Source: Rhodocollybia butyracea
Taxonomy: Eukaryota > Basidiomycota > Agaricomycetes > Agaricales > Omphalotaceae
Reading direction: 5' to 3'
DNA length: 64,000 nucleotides
Assembly: GCA_015501585.1 (NCBI GenBank)
Contig: JADNRY010000043.1
Location: 186,001-250,000, forward strand
In this document: piece after piece, positions 20,159 through 30,715 of the stretch
Position numbering within the stretch: the first letter of the stretch is position 1
Layout: each line of letters starts with the position of its first letter
Program-made: the position numbers and the translations under genes
Notes under the pieces: generated by a model
The model's input: only the letters and a program-made list of their open reading frames with translations
Database searches by the model: none
Told to the model about the DNA's origin: nothing

Positions 20159-20403
20159 TCATTAGGGATGTATTCTCAAAACATGGACTTCCAGTGGACA
20201 TAGTATCAGACAGGGGAACAATGTTTACTTCCAAACTATGGACATCACTATGTGATATACTCAGTATAAGACAGAATTTATCAACAGCATATCATCCCCA
20301 AACTGATGGACAAACTGAAAGAACAAATCAAACACTGGAACAATACCTCAGGATGTTTGTCAACTATGACCAAGACGATTGGGTAGAATGGCTACCACTT
20401 GCA
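20159..20403 (+). pseudogene. Gypsy integrase catalytic core, second half
   Basis: The gypsy integrase resumes after the copia TSD. The second catalytic Asp (V-S-D-R-G) and the Glu in the Q-T-D-G-Q-T-E-R block are present. The stretch ends at the E-F codons, where a solo LTR is inserted with GAATT duplicated. With the copia and the solo LTR removed, the core reads through in one frame. Confidence 0.85.
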
Positions 20404-20929
20404 GAATTTGTTGAAACTAGATTACCGCTTATGAGTCGTATCTAATCAGTGATGTGAGTCGACTAGACGCACTTGCTATACGATCGATGAACTGTCGATA
20501 TATGCTATGTTGAAACTCACCCTCAAACACTAGACGCAGCCTCTACGCAGGTTCGTATAGATGTAGTCAATTATGCCATTTGCTATTAGTCTTATGATAC
20601 ATAGCTTGTACGCTGCCTTGCAGTACCTATGAACAATACCTATAGAATTACCATACGGACTCCATCTTCTAGGGTACATTATGCACATGTATATGCACTA
20701 TGTTTAGCAGTACGACTCAAGTAGACTCATACATTGTTATAGGGTTTATTATATTCTGTAGTATAAATACTGTAGATATTTTCCTGTAACAATAACCAAG
20801 AATCCTACTATTCGTCTGGACACTTGTTCTGCTCTCAACAAGCACTCTTACAACTCCTGTAATATCCTTACACTCTCAGGTGAGTATGCTGTTGACCTTG
20901 TGTTGACTGACCGCTGTTTCTACAGAATT
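20404..20929 (+). mobile_element. Solo LTR in gypsy integrase, TSD GAATT
   Basis: The 516-bp LTR (20409-20924) starts TGTTGAAACTAG and ends GTTTCTACA, between GAATT at 20404-20408 and GAATT at 20925-20929. There is a TATA-like TATAAATACTG near 20761. No internal coding sequence or second LTR remains, as expected after LTR-LTR recombination. It belongs to a different family from the copia element nearby; a copia-type LTR is likely from size and ends, but this is not proven. Confidence 0.88.
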
Positions 20930-21634
20930 TGTATTCAATAACACCCCCAGTGATGCTACAGGACTTACACCATTTTTTGCCAATAAAGGATATCATCCAC
21001 AACTCACATTGAGCCTCAAGGATGTACCAAGTCATAAGGCTCATCTGAAGGCACAAGAACTGAAACAGGTACACAAGTATCTTAAGGAGGGAATTCAACA
21101 ATCCAATAGGAATTATGAGAAGCAAGCAAATAGATCTAGAAGGGAGGAAAGTAACGAATGGAGAGTTGGTACAAAGGTTTGGTTAAATACAAAAATATTA
21201 GGACCAAGAGACCGTCTAAGAAGCTGGACTATAAGAAATTTGGACCGTTCCAAATTAAGGAGAAGATATCCAACCATGCCTATCGATTGGAGTTACCCGG
21301 AATATTAGGGAAAATTCACGATGTATTCCATGTTGATCTACTAAGTGAACAGCCTACCAAATATTTTCCTAACAGAATGCCAGCTCCCCAACCCCCAATA
21401 GAGATTGAAGGAGAAGAAGAATATGAGGTCAAGGAAATACTTGATTGTCAAAGGAGTAGGGGAAGGATGCTATATCTTGTAAGGTGGGAAGGATATGGAC
21501 CGGAATTTAATACATGGGAACCCATCGCGCACCTACCACGAGCACAAGAAGCAGTAGAAGAATTCCATATTCTACATCCTATAAAAACTAAACTTAAAGA
21601 TCACGAATGGGAACGCGAAACGCAAACTCAATGA
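20930..21634 (+). pseudogene. Gypsy integrase C-terminus with chromodomain
   Basis: The integrase C-terminal region (the SH3-like G-P-F-x-I segment and the H-x-V-F-H-V-D-L-L motif) is followed by a chromodomain with Y-x-V-x-x-I-L-D, then Y-L-V-R-W-E-G-Y and the N-T-W-E-P block. That places the element among chromoviruses, whose chromodomain steers integration. A one-base deletion in an A-run near 21195 shifts the frame between the first part and the part that starts at 21158. The stop is at 21632-21634. Confidence 0.85.
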
Positions 21635-21698
21635 GATCATCAATTGATTTCACATACGGATCTAGTTAGTTACAGTTAACGGATACTCGAATTGGTAT

Positions 21699-22622
21699 TT
21701 ATACACGGTCAGAGAAAATCTCGTAAACATCAGAAGCAGAAGACTGAATGGAAACAACCGAAAGAACAGGAGAATAGGGTTGATACTCGGGGGACTCGAA
21801 AATGGTAGGATACTCCAAGTTATCATCTTCGGAGACTGAAATCTCGTCATCCTCGAACCGAACACGCTTGCCAAGGGCCTTAGAAGATGGTATGCCGGTA
21901 AGGAAGGGAGGAAGATTATCAACAACTCGGCGGAGGGTAGAATCAGGGCCGTTAGCAAGGTCCCATGCATACATACCCAAATGAGGAGCAAACCGAGCCG
22001 CAAATTCGGAAGGATTACCAACACGAGTATCAAATTTTTGGATCACCTTGGTCGACTGAATTGCAGCATCCACCACCAAAGACAAGCAATCTAAATCTTC
22101 GATGGCCTGGGCACGAACCTCATTAGCAGAGTCAAGGTTCCCCCACGCCATTTCACACAGATGGGTACATGCTTTATCCAAATCAGTTTCAATAGCAACC
22201 AAGAAGTGAGCCATATTACTCCTGGCAAATGTGTGAACAATAGTGGCCAAATCACGGGAAGCTCCGGCATAGAATTGGAGATAAGAAGATAGGTGCTGGT
22301 ACATTACCACAAGCTGGTTATAGTCACGGGTGGAAATGGCATGGGTAGATTGAAGAAGAGTCAGTTCGTGTTGAGCTGAATTAGCCAACACCTCCAATTC
22401 ATCCACTTTCTTCTGAAGATTATCACCACGAACCACCAGTAAACCATTATCCATTTGCAAGACATGGTTAGCGTTATCAAGGACATGAATATGGTCCATG
22501 CACTCATTGATGGAACATTTGAGGCCCTTGACTTTGGCCGGATTTCCGTTACGGCGGCGCTGACGCAATTCCTTGAAGCGGCGATCGAGATCGGCATATT
22601 GACTATCAAAGTATAATCCCAT
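21699..22622 (-). CDS. Antisense ORF at the 3' end of the gypsy element, coiled-coil protein
   Basis: A 307-residue frame lies on the opposite strand between the end of pol and the 3' LTR remnant. Residues 1-110 have heptad-like Leu/Val spacing and are rich in Asp, Glu, Arg and Asn, so a coiled coil is likely. The middle is helical and Ala/Leu-rich. The C-terminal 70 residues are acidic and Ser/Tyr/Pro-rich, preceded by K-R-V-R-F-E-D-D, which fits an RVxF-type PP1-docking motif. No known domain is recognised. The frame is fully open although pol in the sense strand has many lesions. Its position and orientation match the antisense additional ORFs reported in some LTR retrotransposons. It could instead be a host gene captured or neighbouring by chance. 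Confidence 0.65.
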   Translation of the reverse strand: MGLYFDSQYADLDRRFKELRQRRRNGNPAKVKGLKCSINECMDHIHVLDNANHVLQMDNGLLVVRGDNLQKKVDELEVLANSAQHELTLLQSTHAISTRDYNQLVVMYQHLSSYLQFYAGASRDLATIVHTFARSNMAHFLVAIETDLDKACTHLCEMAWGNLDSANEVRAQAIEDLDCLSLVVDAAIQSTKVIQKFDTRVGNPSEFAARFAPHLGMYAWDLANGPDSTLRRVVDNLPPFLTGIPSSKALGKRVRFEDDEISVSEDDNLEYPTIFESPEYQPYSPVLSVVSIQSSASDVYEIFSDRV

Positions 22623-22705
22623 CAGTAAATCGAAATCAAATCAACGAAATTGTAATGCCACGTACGAGAATAAAGCCTGGTATTTCAGATCCAGGATCTG
22701 GTAGT

Positions 22706-22973
22706 TATATTGACATCCAATCCCAATATAGTGAAGACCCAGAACCTATAATATTACTGAAGCCTTACCAGGAGTATTTACACGAAATTAATACCAGCAA
22801 CCCTGAAGATTACTGAAGTCTTTCCAGTAATATCTACGCCCATAACATTTTTTCCATTTGTAGTCATTAAATACATAACAACCCCTAGGCCCAATCCCAT
22901 TGCCTAGTGAACTCGCTATTAAATAAATCTAACTACGTTGGTGGCAAAGGAGATCCGTATCCGTATCTTCACA
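22706..22973 (+). mobile_element. Truncated 3' LTR of the gypsy element
   Basis: These 268 bp match 4235-4502 with only a few differences (for example GACATCC for GACGTCC). The first about 410 bp of the LTR, including the TATA box and U3, are missing. After the end the sequence is GATATCTG, which does not duplicate the bases before the 5' LTR, so the original insertion site has been rearranged. Confidence 0.75.
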
Positions 22974-23031
22974 GATATCTGTTTCTCATTACTTAGAAAA
23001 GACATGTATGGGAGGTTGAAATCTACTGCTA

Positions 23032-23128
23032 GACTACTGGGTCTCCCATCGTCTTTAGCCAAAGAGATCACGTCCGTGTTACTACTGGGTTGTATCCCGT
23101 TGTCTTTAGCCGGAGAGATCACGTTTGA
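23032..23128 (+). repeat. Two-copy tandem repeat
   Basis: Two units of about 48 bp, each containing ACTACTGGGT, then GTCTTTAGCC and GAGATCACGT. They lie between the gypsy LTR remnant and the hAT MITE. Confidence 0.55.
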
Positions 23129-24170
23129 GTTGGGAACAGGTATCAAAAACTAGAGATGTCCACGAGTCCAAGTCTTCACAAGTACTCGCAGGTAAGATCC
23201 GTGGGAAAACCCGCAAGTATGTGACTCGCGGATCCCAGGATCCGTTTCCCACGGGTCACAAGTCAGACATTTGCAATTTTCAGTTGACTTGCAAGTACTT
23301 GGGTGACTTGTGCAAGCAATATGAACTCATATATTTGTTGTTGGTGATCAAAACTTACAGTAATTAATAGTATCATATTTATTATAGTACTTATCCCCGA
23401 CTCTGACCGAAGGGAAGGGAGGGTCTTGTAGGTGTCAAATGAGTGTTGGATTCTTCCAAAACCGCCAGATCGGGTATTCCTTTCCCACCTGATGTTGAGC
23501 CGCCATGCCGGTTGTTTCAGATGCCCTATCTAATCATGTCATGTGCCAAGCACCAAATCCGCTATGTCGGCTCATTTCACTAATGATCCGGTATGCGGGA
23601 TAGTTGCCACTATCCCAATCTTCTTACCACTATCCCGATCTTCGTACTAAGGCCATCAGCTTGATTTCTTAGTAAAACCTGCATGAGTCCTGGTTTTTTG
23701 CCGAACGCTTCAGTTGCACTACATAGTTTGCGTCAAACAATCAAGGCCTGGAACGATGAGTAAGCCAAGCTCGATTACTTTTCATCCACTGCTTAGAACA
23801 GACGAGGTCCACATAACACCATTGTTTAGATTACAGTCAGCATTCTCATCAATGAGTGAACATAACTGCAAATGCGGATAGCATATTGATCTACATTGAG
23901 ACATTTCAACACAGCAGTAGCCTAAATAGATCAGATCCTAGGTAAAACTGCATCGTTCACTATCCCAAAGTGTTTAGACACCATCATAGACATGCACATC
24001 CAAAGCACCAACTACCGGAACTCACAAGATACCAGCCATGGTACTTTACCTGCCTTGCATTTCGTTCTAGAGTAAAACTTCCCTGCCACATTCTACTAGC
24101 TGTGCCACCCTCGTGCAGAGAAAATTATGCCATTCTTACAACAACTACCAACAACGAAAGGTAATCTGTC

Positions 24171-26235
24171 ATGCCCCGTGAAAAGACATCACTAAATATC
24201 TGTATGCCAGGACTCAAAGATCTTCCCAATGAACTGATATCCAAAATTGGAGAAGAATACCTAGATCGACAATCAGTCTTCTCACTTTATAGTGTGTGTT
24301 TTAAAGTTGCAGACAGAACACTGTACGAGACATTGACACACAAAGCTACAGTTGCCTTAATCCATTACCTTGCTTGTCAAGGTCTTTCAATTTTCATAAT
24401 TCAGCCGACGGAACTAACATCGCAAATAAGTACAAACAATCTCTTCCGTCGGAACATTTACATTCATTCATAGCTGATAATCTTCGAGTCCATTCCAACT
24501 ACTCTTTTGCACTTTGCTCCCCTAAATTTTTGTCTTCTCGTTCAACTCTTCCAATCCACCGTCCTCCTGCAGCAATTCTGCTGAATGTCCCTGTAAAAAT
24601 ATCAACTGTATTTCTTTTCTACCCGAACTGCGTGAAAGTCCAACATATATGTTGAATAGGTCTAAGTGTCCCCTGGGTGGCCTTGCAATATCCACCTATG
24701 GTTTGTCCCTGCGGTCTATAATCTGCTCAGCTGATATCCATGATGTGCTTGTCCACCGCCTCGTCTTGTTTCACCCCGGAAGCGTCGTATAGCTGCTCTT
24801 CATCCCTCTTCTCCTGAAAAGAAGTGCCATATTTCAGAAGTAAACTGATAGTATTTTCTTTATATCTTCTCTACATTCTTTATGTAGTATTCCTTGTCAT
24901 ACTTTCAATTCAATACCTATTGCCCCGATACTCAAGCAAGGTGGTCTGCCGTGGGCACACGGCACTTCCCAAGTGCTCGTCATCTACAAAACGTAGAATT
25001 TACCTCGCATCCTACAACATTTGTTCAACATCTTTGCCTGGATAGCTCTGATGGAGCTTGGGCTCCTCCAGCAGATTGGGAATGTCATCTTGCCCTCCAA
25101 GCCGTATTACATTCAAGAGACGGGAAGTTGAATTCCTCAAGTCTTGAATCGCACCACCTCTCAATTGGATGATTTCTCCATGGACTCAAACCTGGCATTC
25201 ATTTTGATATACAATGCATCCGCATTCGCCTTTCTTTTCCAAACAAAGATGAAAATATAAGCCTAACAGTACTAAGACTATGGTCTCTTTGAATATGACT
25301 GCTCAACAAAATTCAATGACTTCCTTAATTTGGCATTCAATAACATACAATTTTCATGTAAGTTACTGGTCTCACATAGCCGAGTACTTTGTAATTGCAA
25401 AAATTATTCAAGACTTGCACAAAAAGCCCTAACCTCACTACTCTGGTTCTACGTTTACACACACCCTGTGACATGCCACTGACACCCACAACACTTCCTG
25501 TCACTGAACTACAAGCTGTTTTCAATGATGTTGAATTTACCTTTCCAAATTTGACATCATTCAGTTACTCGTTGGTTACTCGAATTAATGGTAATATTCA
25601 GCTCAATACTTTGAAATTCCTCAGACGTCACCAGGGCTTGCAACACCTGGTATACAGCACCAATGACAGACATATTGATGATCTAAAATCAACGCTATGC
25701 CATTCACTATCCAACTTGGTCGAAACTTGGTGCACTTCAAAGGATTTACAACAACAGCCATAAAGGTGATGCAACTTTGCTCACTTCAAAAATACAGATC
25801 CGTTACCGCGATCCGTTATCCTTTGTCACTTTCTGTGCTCCTTCGAAGGCATGCCACACCTTCACTTCTCTAAATTCCTACCCCATGAATGGCATATCTC
25901 TGAAAGATGTCCAGCCACTACTGAATGCTTGGATCCAATTACGAAGCTTTTGGGTGCATATTAACTTTATGTGATAGCAATGAATTAGCTGTGAGCAACA
26001 TTAGACTTCATGTTCATGTAAAAATCTAACCTTGTCCAAGTTGAGCAGCAGGGATCTTTATGAGCATGTATTCAACACTTTACCACAACTCAAAGAGCTT
26101 ACAGTGTCATTCTGGTCAGTTCATCATAATGGTATGACCGGGATGCAGATTTCTATCTTGAACAAGCTTGTACACACCATGAAACTACCTAAAGTACATG
26201 TCCAAGTCTGTACAGACTTTACAGAATCCAGATAA
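24171..26235 (+). pseudogene. F-box/LRR-like gene remnant
   Basis: The first frame starts at 24171 and shows an F-box-like N-terminus (L-P-N-E-L-I-S-K-I-G, then a D-x-x-S-V-F-S-L-Y-S-V-C-K block). Further pieces in shifted frames at about 24374-24655, 24824-25170, 25395-25763 and 26032-26235 carry Leu-spaced segments (P-N-L-T-x-L, L-P-Q-L-K-E-L-T) like a degenerate leucine-rich repeat region. In fungi such proteins are substrate adaptors of SCF ubiquitin ligases. Stops and frame changes between the pieces are too many to explain with about 50-bp introns alone, so it is called a pseudogene, though some breaks may be introns. Confidence 0.5.
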
Positions 26236-26507
26236 CCTATCTGTACCTTGTCTGGAGACTGGAATATGATACATAACTTGACATAACTTGATATGTAACA
26301 GTGCACGTTTCCCTTGGGATCATTCCCTTAACTTAGTTCTTCTGTGGTCTTGAGTGAGCTGCAAGTGCCTGTAGTTACCCTCCAGTTACTAACGCATTTA
26401 CACTTACTTAACTGGTACCGACCTGAGCCTGGTAAATTTTAGATTGTACTAATTCCTGTCTTGCTCTCCTTCATTTATTAGTTACAGATATATCGTAGTT
26501 CCAGGTG

Positions 26508-27024
26508 GTCCAGACCAGGGGGTGAGCAAACCACTATGGCCAGACATGACCTTGTTTTTGGGCCATAAGGATTATTTTGACCCCCCCCCCTTCCTCCGCC
26601 CCTTATATAGAAATTTTTTCCCACACCTCAGCGCCGGCATCTCCGGCACATAGTGTTGGTCAGCCCAGACGTTGCCCACAGGCTCTACCCCACATTTATT
26701 GATAGTGTTTTGCTCATCTCTTAATAGATCAGAGCAGCATTATGCCTCAATCAGTATGAATGGCTGCAGTATGGAAAGTGTTTGGGTGATATTCTAGAGC
26801 ACTGAGAGTGCCAAAACCTAGTGTTTGGCCCATGATAGTGGTATTTTTGATGGTTTATAGCTGAATTTGTGTCGGAAGGGTGTATAAAGCAGCCACAGAC
26901 CATTTAAACACTACGAGAACACCACTATGTAGGGTTAAACTTTTTGGCCATAAGCCAACTTTTGACCCCCCCCCCCCTAAGGTCATGTCAGGGCATTTTC
27001 GTTTGCTCACCCCTTGGTCCAGAC
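26508..27024. mobile_element. Second hAT MITE, TSD GTCCAGAC
   Basis: The element is 26516-27016 (501 bp). It starts CAGGGGGTGAGCAAAC and ends GTTTGCTCACCCCTTG, with GTCCAGAC on both sides (26508-26515 and 27017-27024). The inverted similarity goes on for about 45 bp, to ACATGACCTT. Runs of 11-13 C lie at about 26580 and 26966. There is no coding capacity. It is nested within the 5-kb segment and so, if the order is read simply, either arrived with it or came later. Confidence 0.85.
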
Positions 27025-28426
27025 AACAGCAGAGTGTACCATTGAGACTGAGACAACGATAGCGCTTGCGACATGTGACATCAGTGGGGAGCGAAATTAG
27101 TAGGCTATTGTAAGTCCCTCAAGCTATGTAATGTTAACATCTCCGTAGAAAGATCTCAAATCCACAGCGGCGTATTGGCCTAAACAGTTCTAGGCTGCCA
27201 TTCCAGGAGCTGTTGGCACATTGGTTGCTAGTCCTGTATATCAACCTCCCACTTGGCTACTAGCACTAAACAAGCACCAAAGGTCACTCTCTCCTATTGT
27301 CCTTGATTGCTCCGTGGTTGTGACCAAATAACAAGTGACTACTAGCGGTGTTGCGGTGGGGTAAAGGGTACAGTCACATGAGCCCCGGCACCACACTTTC
27401 TTAGGTGCGGAACACAGCAACTATACCCCTATCCCACATGGACGGTGATGGACTGGCCTGTAATTTACATGATTACTAGTACTCGTGTAAAACAATCGAG
27501 TAGTAATCAATGATACTGCAACGGAGATTTGTAAATTGTATCTGAACCAGCTCAAACGGGGGGAACACGCTTGGAGCAGAATGATAGCTTCCAAACCATC
27601 CCGGGAGCTCGGTAATGATCAAGTGCACTGCTTAACTGGTGTGGTACCTTGTGGCAACCCAAACAAGACAACGCGGTCCACTAACATTATTTACTTACCA
27701 TGAAACGGCAGGATCTTCAAAACATACATGCTATGCAAACAACTCATAGCAGGGGAAATAAAAGACATAACTAGAAGGTGTGATCTTCTGTCCGCATTGG
27801 TTTCGCTCCGTTGGCGTGCCGGTAGAACAAGCAGTGAAAGAGTTTTTGATCAGCAACAACCGATATGCTCTTTCTGAAATTCTGGCCCTGCCTTTCAGAC
27901 AACTGCCATCTCGAATATCACTCTCCCAATAATTGAATCACAAAACGTGGAACTCACCACATTCACATCCTTGTATTACATGGTCAGAAGTTGCACAAGT
28001 TGAAAAAGTATGGAAAATGTGCGTTTGGGGCACTGACATCATTTCAGCACACTAACTGAGTAAAGCTTGCATGTACTGTAAATAATGGTTATAATTGTAT
28101 CTGCTACGTTGACTTGGTAAAATCATGCTTATCAACTGACTAAAACTAATGTCCCCACCCAAACGACTAGGCAGTGACAGGAGGCAGCAACAGGCAGCGC
28201 ATGCTCAGAAAACAGTGCCTAAGTTCTCCGTCTCAAAAACATGCTTCCCATACTAGGAAGTAATAAATATACCACGCGAGATATATGCCACAGAAATCGT
28301 GAGAATTTTGCCTGTGAGCTACTAATGGAGATTTAACCTACGTAGTGACCATTACTAAGTATGTAAAGCATGCTTTAATCCAACTTTAATCTGGTAGTCG
28401 GGGATTGCTGCGCAGCAGCGTTAAGG
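27025..28426. other. Non-coding part of the inserted segment
   Basis: There is no recognisable gene. Only scattered short frames are present. The segment ends at the TGCTGCGCAGCA palindrome near 28407. Confidence 0.4.
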
Positions 28427-28857
28427 ATCAAGTACTGCCACACATGTTTGAGGTTGTAGACAGCTCACAGCAACTGAGCGCTTATTTTAGCGCCCAATCG
28501 CTGTAGGCTGTCTACAATCCAAAGCCTAACTGTCAGTACATTTTTACTTCATACCATAGTATGAAATCAAAAGTACAGGTTTTTAATAGCATTATACACT
28601 GTACAATCACTGTATGCAAGTAAATAATGGTAAATACTTGTGAATATAGCTGTAACTACTTGATTAGTGTGCGGATCCACAAGTAATACTTGCGAGTCAG
28701 TGACCCACGAGTCAGCCGCAGGTCACAAGTCAGGCTTTTTAGGCCACAAGTACTTGTGCTCCGGATCCAAGTATACTTGGATCCGGACTCGTGGACATCT
28801 CTATCAAAAACTGGTGTAGCTCTGGTCAGGCCATGAGGGTTATTTGCTGCAGCTCAG

Positions 28858-29265
28858 TTATAAAAGAAAATGCATTGACATACGACAGATATTGGTCGGA
28901 TATGGTATCGTTCTCACTTCTGGGTCCTCCAAGCTTGCATCACCACTGAACTTTCCAAACATTTCCCACCAATTCTTTTTCACCATATCTCGCCACCAGA
29001 TAGAAAGCTTACGGCTCTTAAGACCAGGTATGAATTTTATGATGAAAAGATAGCAAGTGTTGTCCAGCTTTGGTCGGCCAAGGCGGAGAAGTTCAAGCCG
29101 CAAGGGCGCGATGTGGAACCTGAAGGCGGTGACACTGTTACAGTACTGTAAAACGTCTGCTGAGCAAAGTTTGGAGGCCATTTTCTTGATTTGAGCTTCT
29201 GTAACTACAAAGCCTGTGGCAAAGAGGGTGGCATCATGACAAAGCATGTATGAAGCCATGTTCAT
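28858..29265 (-). CDS. Hypothetical protein fragment
   Basis: A 135-residue frame with balanced composition that looks like real coding sequence (R-L-E-L-L-R-L-G-R-P-K block, several Trp near residue 90-100), but no domain is recognised. It lies just right of the hAT MITE. A terminal exon or a fragment is possible; there is no evidence for a function. Confidence 0.3.
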   Translation of the reverse strand: MNMASYMLCHDATLFATGFVVTEAQIKKMASKLCSADVLQYCNSVTAFRFHIAPLRLELLRLGRPKLDNTCYLFIIKFIPGLKSRKLSIWWRDMVKKNWWEMFGKFSGDASLEDPEVRTIPYPTNICRMSMHFLL

Positions 29266-29310
29266 GATGGTTTGAGTTTAAGTGACAGTAGATCTGTGAC
29301 AGTGTGACTA

Positions 29311-29619
29311 TTGTCACTGACATTGGCTCTCAATCATCATCTCACAATGACGACTATCGTTTCCCTCTTGAAGCTTGCCCGTGAAGCTGAGGCTAACCTT
29401 GCGCTGGTCAAAGATGCCATTTCAGAACTTCAGAAAGCTGGTACTGGGGTTGGTCATTGTCATTTATCTTCGAAGTTCCTGCTGATATCGGCTTTGCAGA
29501 ACACAAAGAAGAAGAAAAATTTAAACACAAAGATTAAGAAAAATTTAAAGCAGCTTGAGGATGGATCACTACAAAATCTAACTCAAAATTTGCACCATGT
29601 AAGTGTTCCCAAACAATGA
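29311..29619 (+). CDS. Short hypothetical ORF, helical
   Basis: 102 residues. From the internal Met at about residue 13 there is an amphipathic, Ala/Leu/Glu-rich helix (S-L-L-K-L-A-R-E-A-E), then a Lys/Asn-rich tail. It starts close to and divergent from the hypothetical frame on the minus strand. It could be the first exon of a gene cut by the palindromic MITE at 29689. Confidence 0.25.
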   Translation: MSLTLALNHHLTMTTIVSLLKLAREAEANLALVKDAISELQKAGTGVGHCHLSSKFLLISALQNTKKKKNLNTKIKKNLKQLEDGSLQNLTQNLHHVSVPKQ

Positions 29620-29688
29620 TACAAATATAATGCAAACAATGTAATTCAAACTTCAACCGACAGATTACAAATAATCTTGAGGCTCTTG

Positions 29689-30061
29689 CATCAGGAAAAG
29701 CCGTTTTTGCCTAGGTGACCCCAGAGTGGCCTAAAGCAAACTAGGTGACCTATGAATCCTATGACAACCTAGGAATTTGGGCTCGTCCCTTGCCAGTCAA
29801 GGCTCTTGAGGATTCCCTAGGGTATCCTAGGCAAACCCAGGGCAAGCCTAGGTTTGCCCAGGTTTACCCAGGTGTTCCCCAGGTGTTCCCCAAGAGCACC
29901 TGGGCAAACCTGGGCAGACCTAGGCTTGCCTAGGGAATCCTCAAGAGCCTTGACTGGCAAGGGACGAGCCCAAATTCCTAGGATGCCATAGGATTCATAG
30001 GTCACCTAGTTTGCTTTAGGCCACTCTGGGGTCACCTAGGCAAAAATGGCTTTTCCTGATG
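29689..30061. mobile_element. Palindromic MITE (family P), full copy
   Basis: The 373-bp element is almost one hairpin: CATCAGGAAAAGCC at the left, the complement at the right, and arms of about 125 bp or more (GCCTAGGTGACCCCAGAG; CCTATGAATCCTATG and so on) around a core of GGTTTGCCC/GGTGTTCCCC-type repeats. A second copy at 37042-37306 has the same ends but lacks about 105 bp. The TSD could not be fixed. Minus-strand frames reading into the element from unrelated flanks both end in the same K-S-H-F-C-L-G peptide because of it. Confidence 0.85.
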
Positions 30062-30504
30062 TGATCAGCAAATATCTGCTGCCTCAACGCTCGATGTCTT
30101 TGATAAGCTGCCTGTATGTAGAACACAACCACTATCCATATATGAGTCAAAAATAATGCCATTCTACCTTCTGATGGCCCTCCAAAGGATTCATCTTCCC
30201 TCATCTTCCGAACCAAATATGTACGAAGCCACGACTGACCACCTGTCTGGCGCGTTTCTTCAGCATTATCTACCCTCATCCCACCAGTTCTTATTGCAGC
30301 CACAGCACACCTTTCGAAAGCTGGCACCAGAGGATCTCCAGAATGCCAAAGCTGAATACTCTCATGTGGCAGATGCAGGAGAAACCACAGTGTGAGAGAG
30401 GTTGTCACCCTGTAGAATGTTACTAACATGATTGAGCAGCAAAGTTCTGTGCCTGATGTGGCATGGGACACCGACTTCATAAAATTCACCCCGCGCACAT
30501 CCAC
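30062..30504 (-). CDS. Hypothetical protein fragment ending in the MITE
   Basis: A minus-strand frame of about 148 residues before the MITE (the open frame runs to 30016). It has a hydrophobic N-terminal segment (about residues 20-45) and another near residues 107-125 that could span membranes, with a basic middle part. No family is recognised. The last residues are MITE-encoded, so the original C-terminus is lost. Confidence 0.3.
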
Positions 30505-30544
30505 CCCTCTTCACCCTGGAGAATCTTCCGACTTTTCAGGGACT

Positions 30545-30715
30545 TTCTATGGAAAGCAAGAAGGGCCTGCTCCCTCGGATCATGATTTTTGACGTCGCCG
30601 AACTGATGGAGCCGAATCGGGACACGGACCTCGGGCACTCGCTACAATTATGTAAATCTAATACTATTTATTCATTGGCGCTGTTCTCGTTGCGCTATTT
30701 GACAAACAAGAAGTA
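30545..30715 (+). repeat. Segment repeated in inverse orientation at 34110-34285
   Basis: The segment ATGGAAAGCAAGAAGGGCC through CTATTTGACAAACAAGAA matches the reverse complement of 34110-34285 with only small differences. In the second copy the next sequence (CTAATCATTCTCGCAAATTCG) follows directly. Here that sequence appears only at about 31372, so about 655 bp have been inserted or expanded in this copy. Confidence 0.65.

Larger units (their letters stand above)
23396..28429. mobile_element. 5-kb segment inserted in the hAT MITE, carries a gene fragment
   Basis: The left end is a reversed R1 repeat beginning CCCGACTCTGACC, so ATCCCCGACT spans the junction. Near the right end AGTCGGGGAT occurs at 28397-28406, its exact complement, followed by 22 bp and then the rest of the MITE. 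ATC is present on both sides and could be a 3-bp duplication. The segment holds an F-box/LRR-like pseudogene and a second MITE. It might be a transposon with ATCCCCGACT ends that captured a gene, or a segment moved by repair. The class is not established. Confidence 0.5.
23143..28811. mobile_element. hAT MITE split by a 5-kb segment, TSD TCAAAAAC
   Basis: The element runs 23151-28803, with TCAAAAAC at 23143-23150 and 28804-28811. The TIRs are TAGAGATGTCCACGAGTCC and its exact complement at the other end (19 bp). A second copy at 45856-46267 reads straight through TACTTATC into AAGTACTGCC. Here those two halves are at 23395 and 28430, so about 5,030 bp have been inserted in this copy. Without it the MITE would be about 620 bp. 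There is no transposase; an autonomous hAT elsewhere must have moved it. Confidence 0.9.

Noticed and set aside
3825..22973. Calling the gypsy element possibly active
   Set aside because: Stops and frameshifts near 6269, 11655, 13372, 14150, 14680 and 21195, four insertions and a truncated 3' LTR rule out function.
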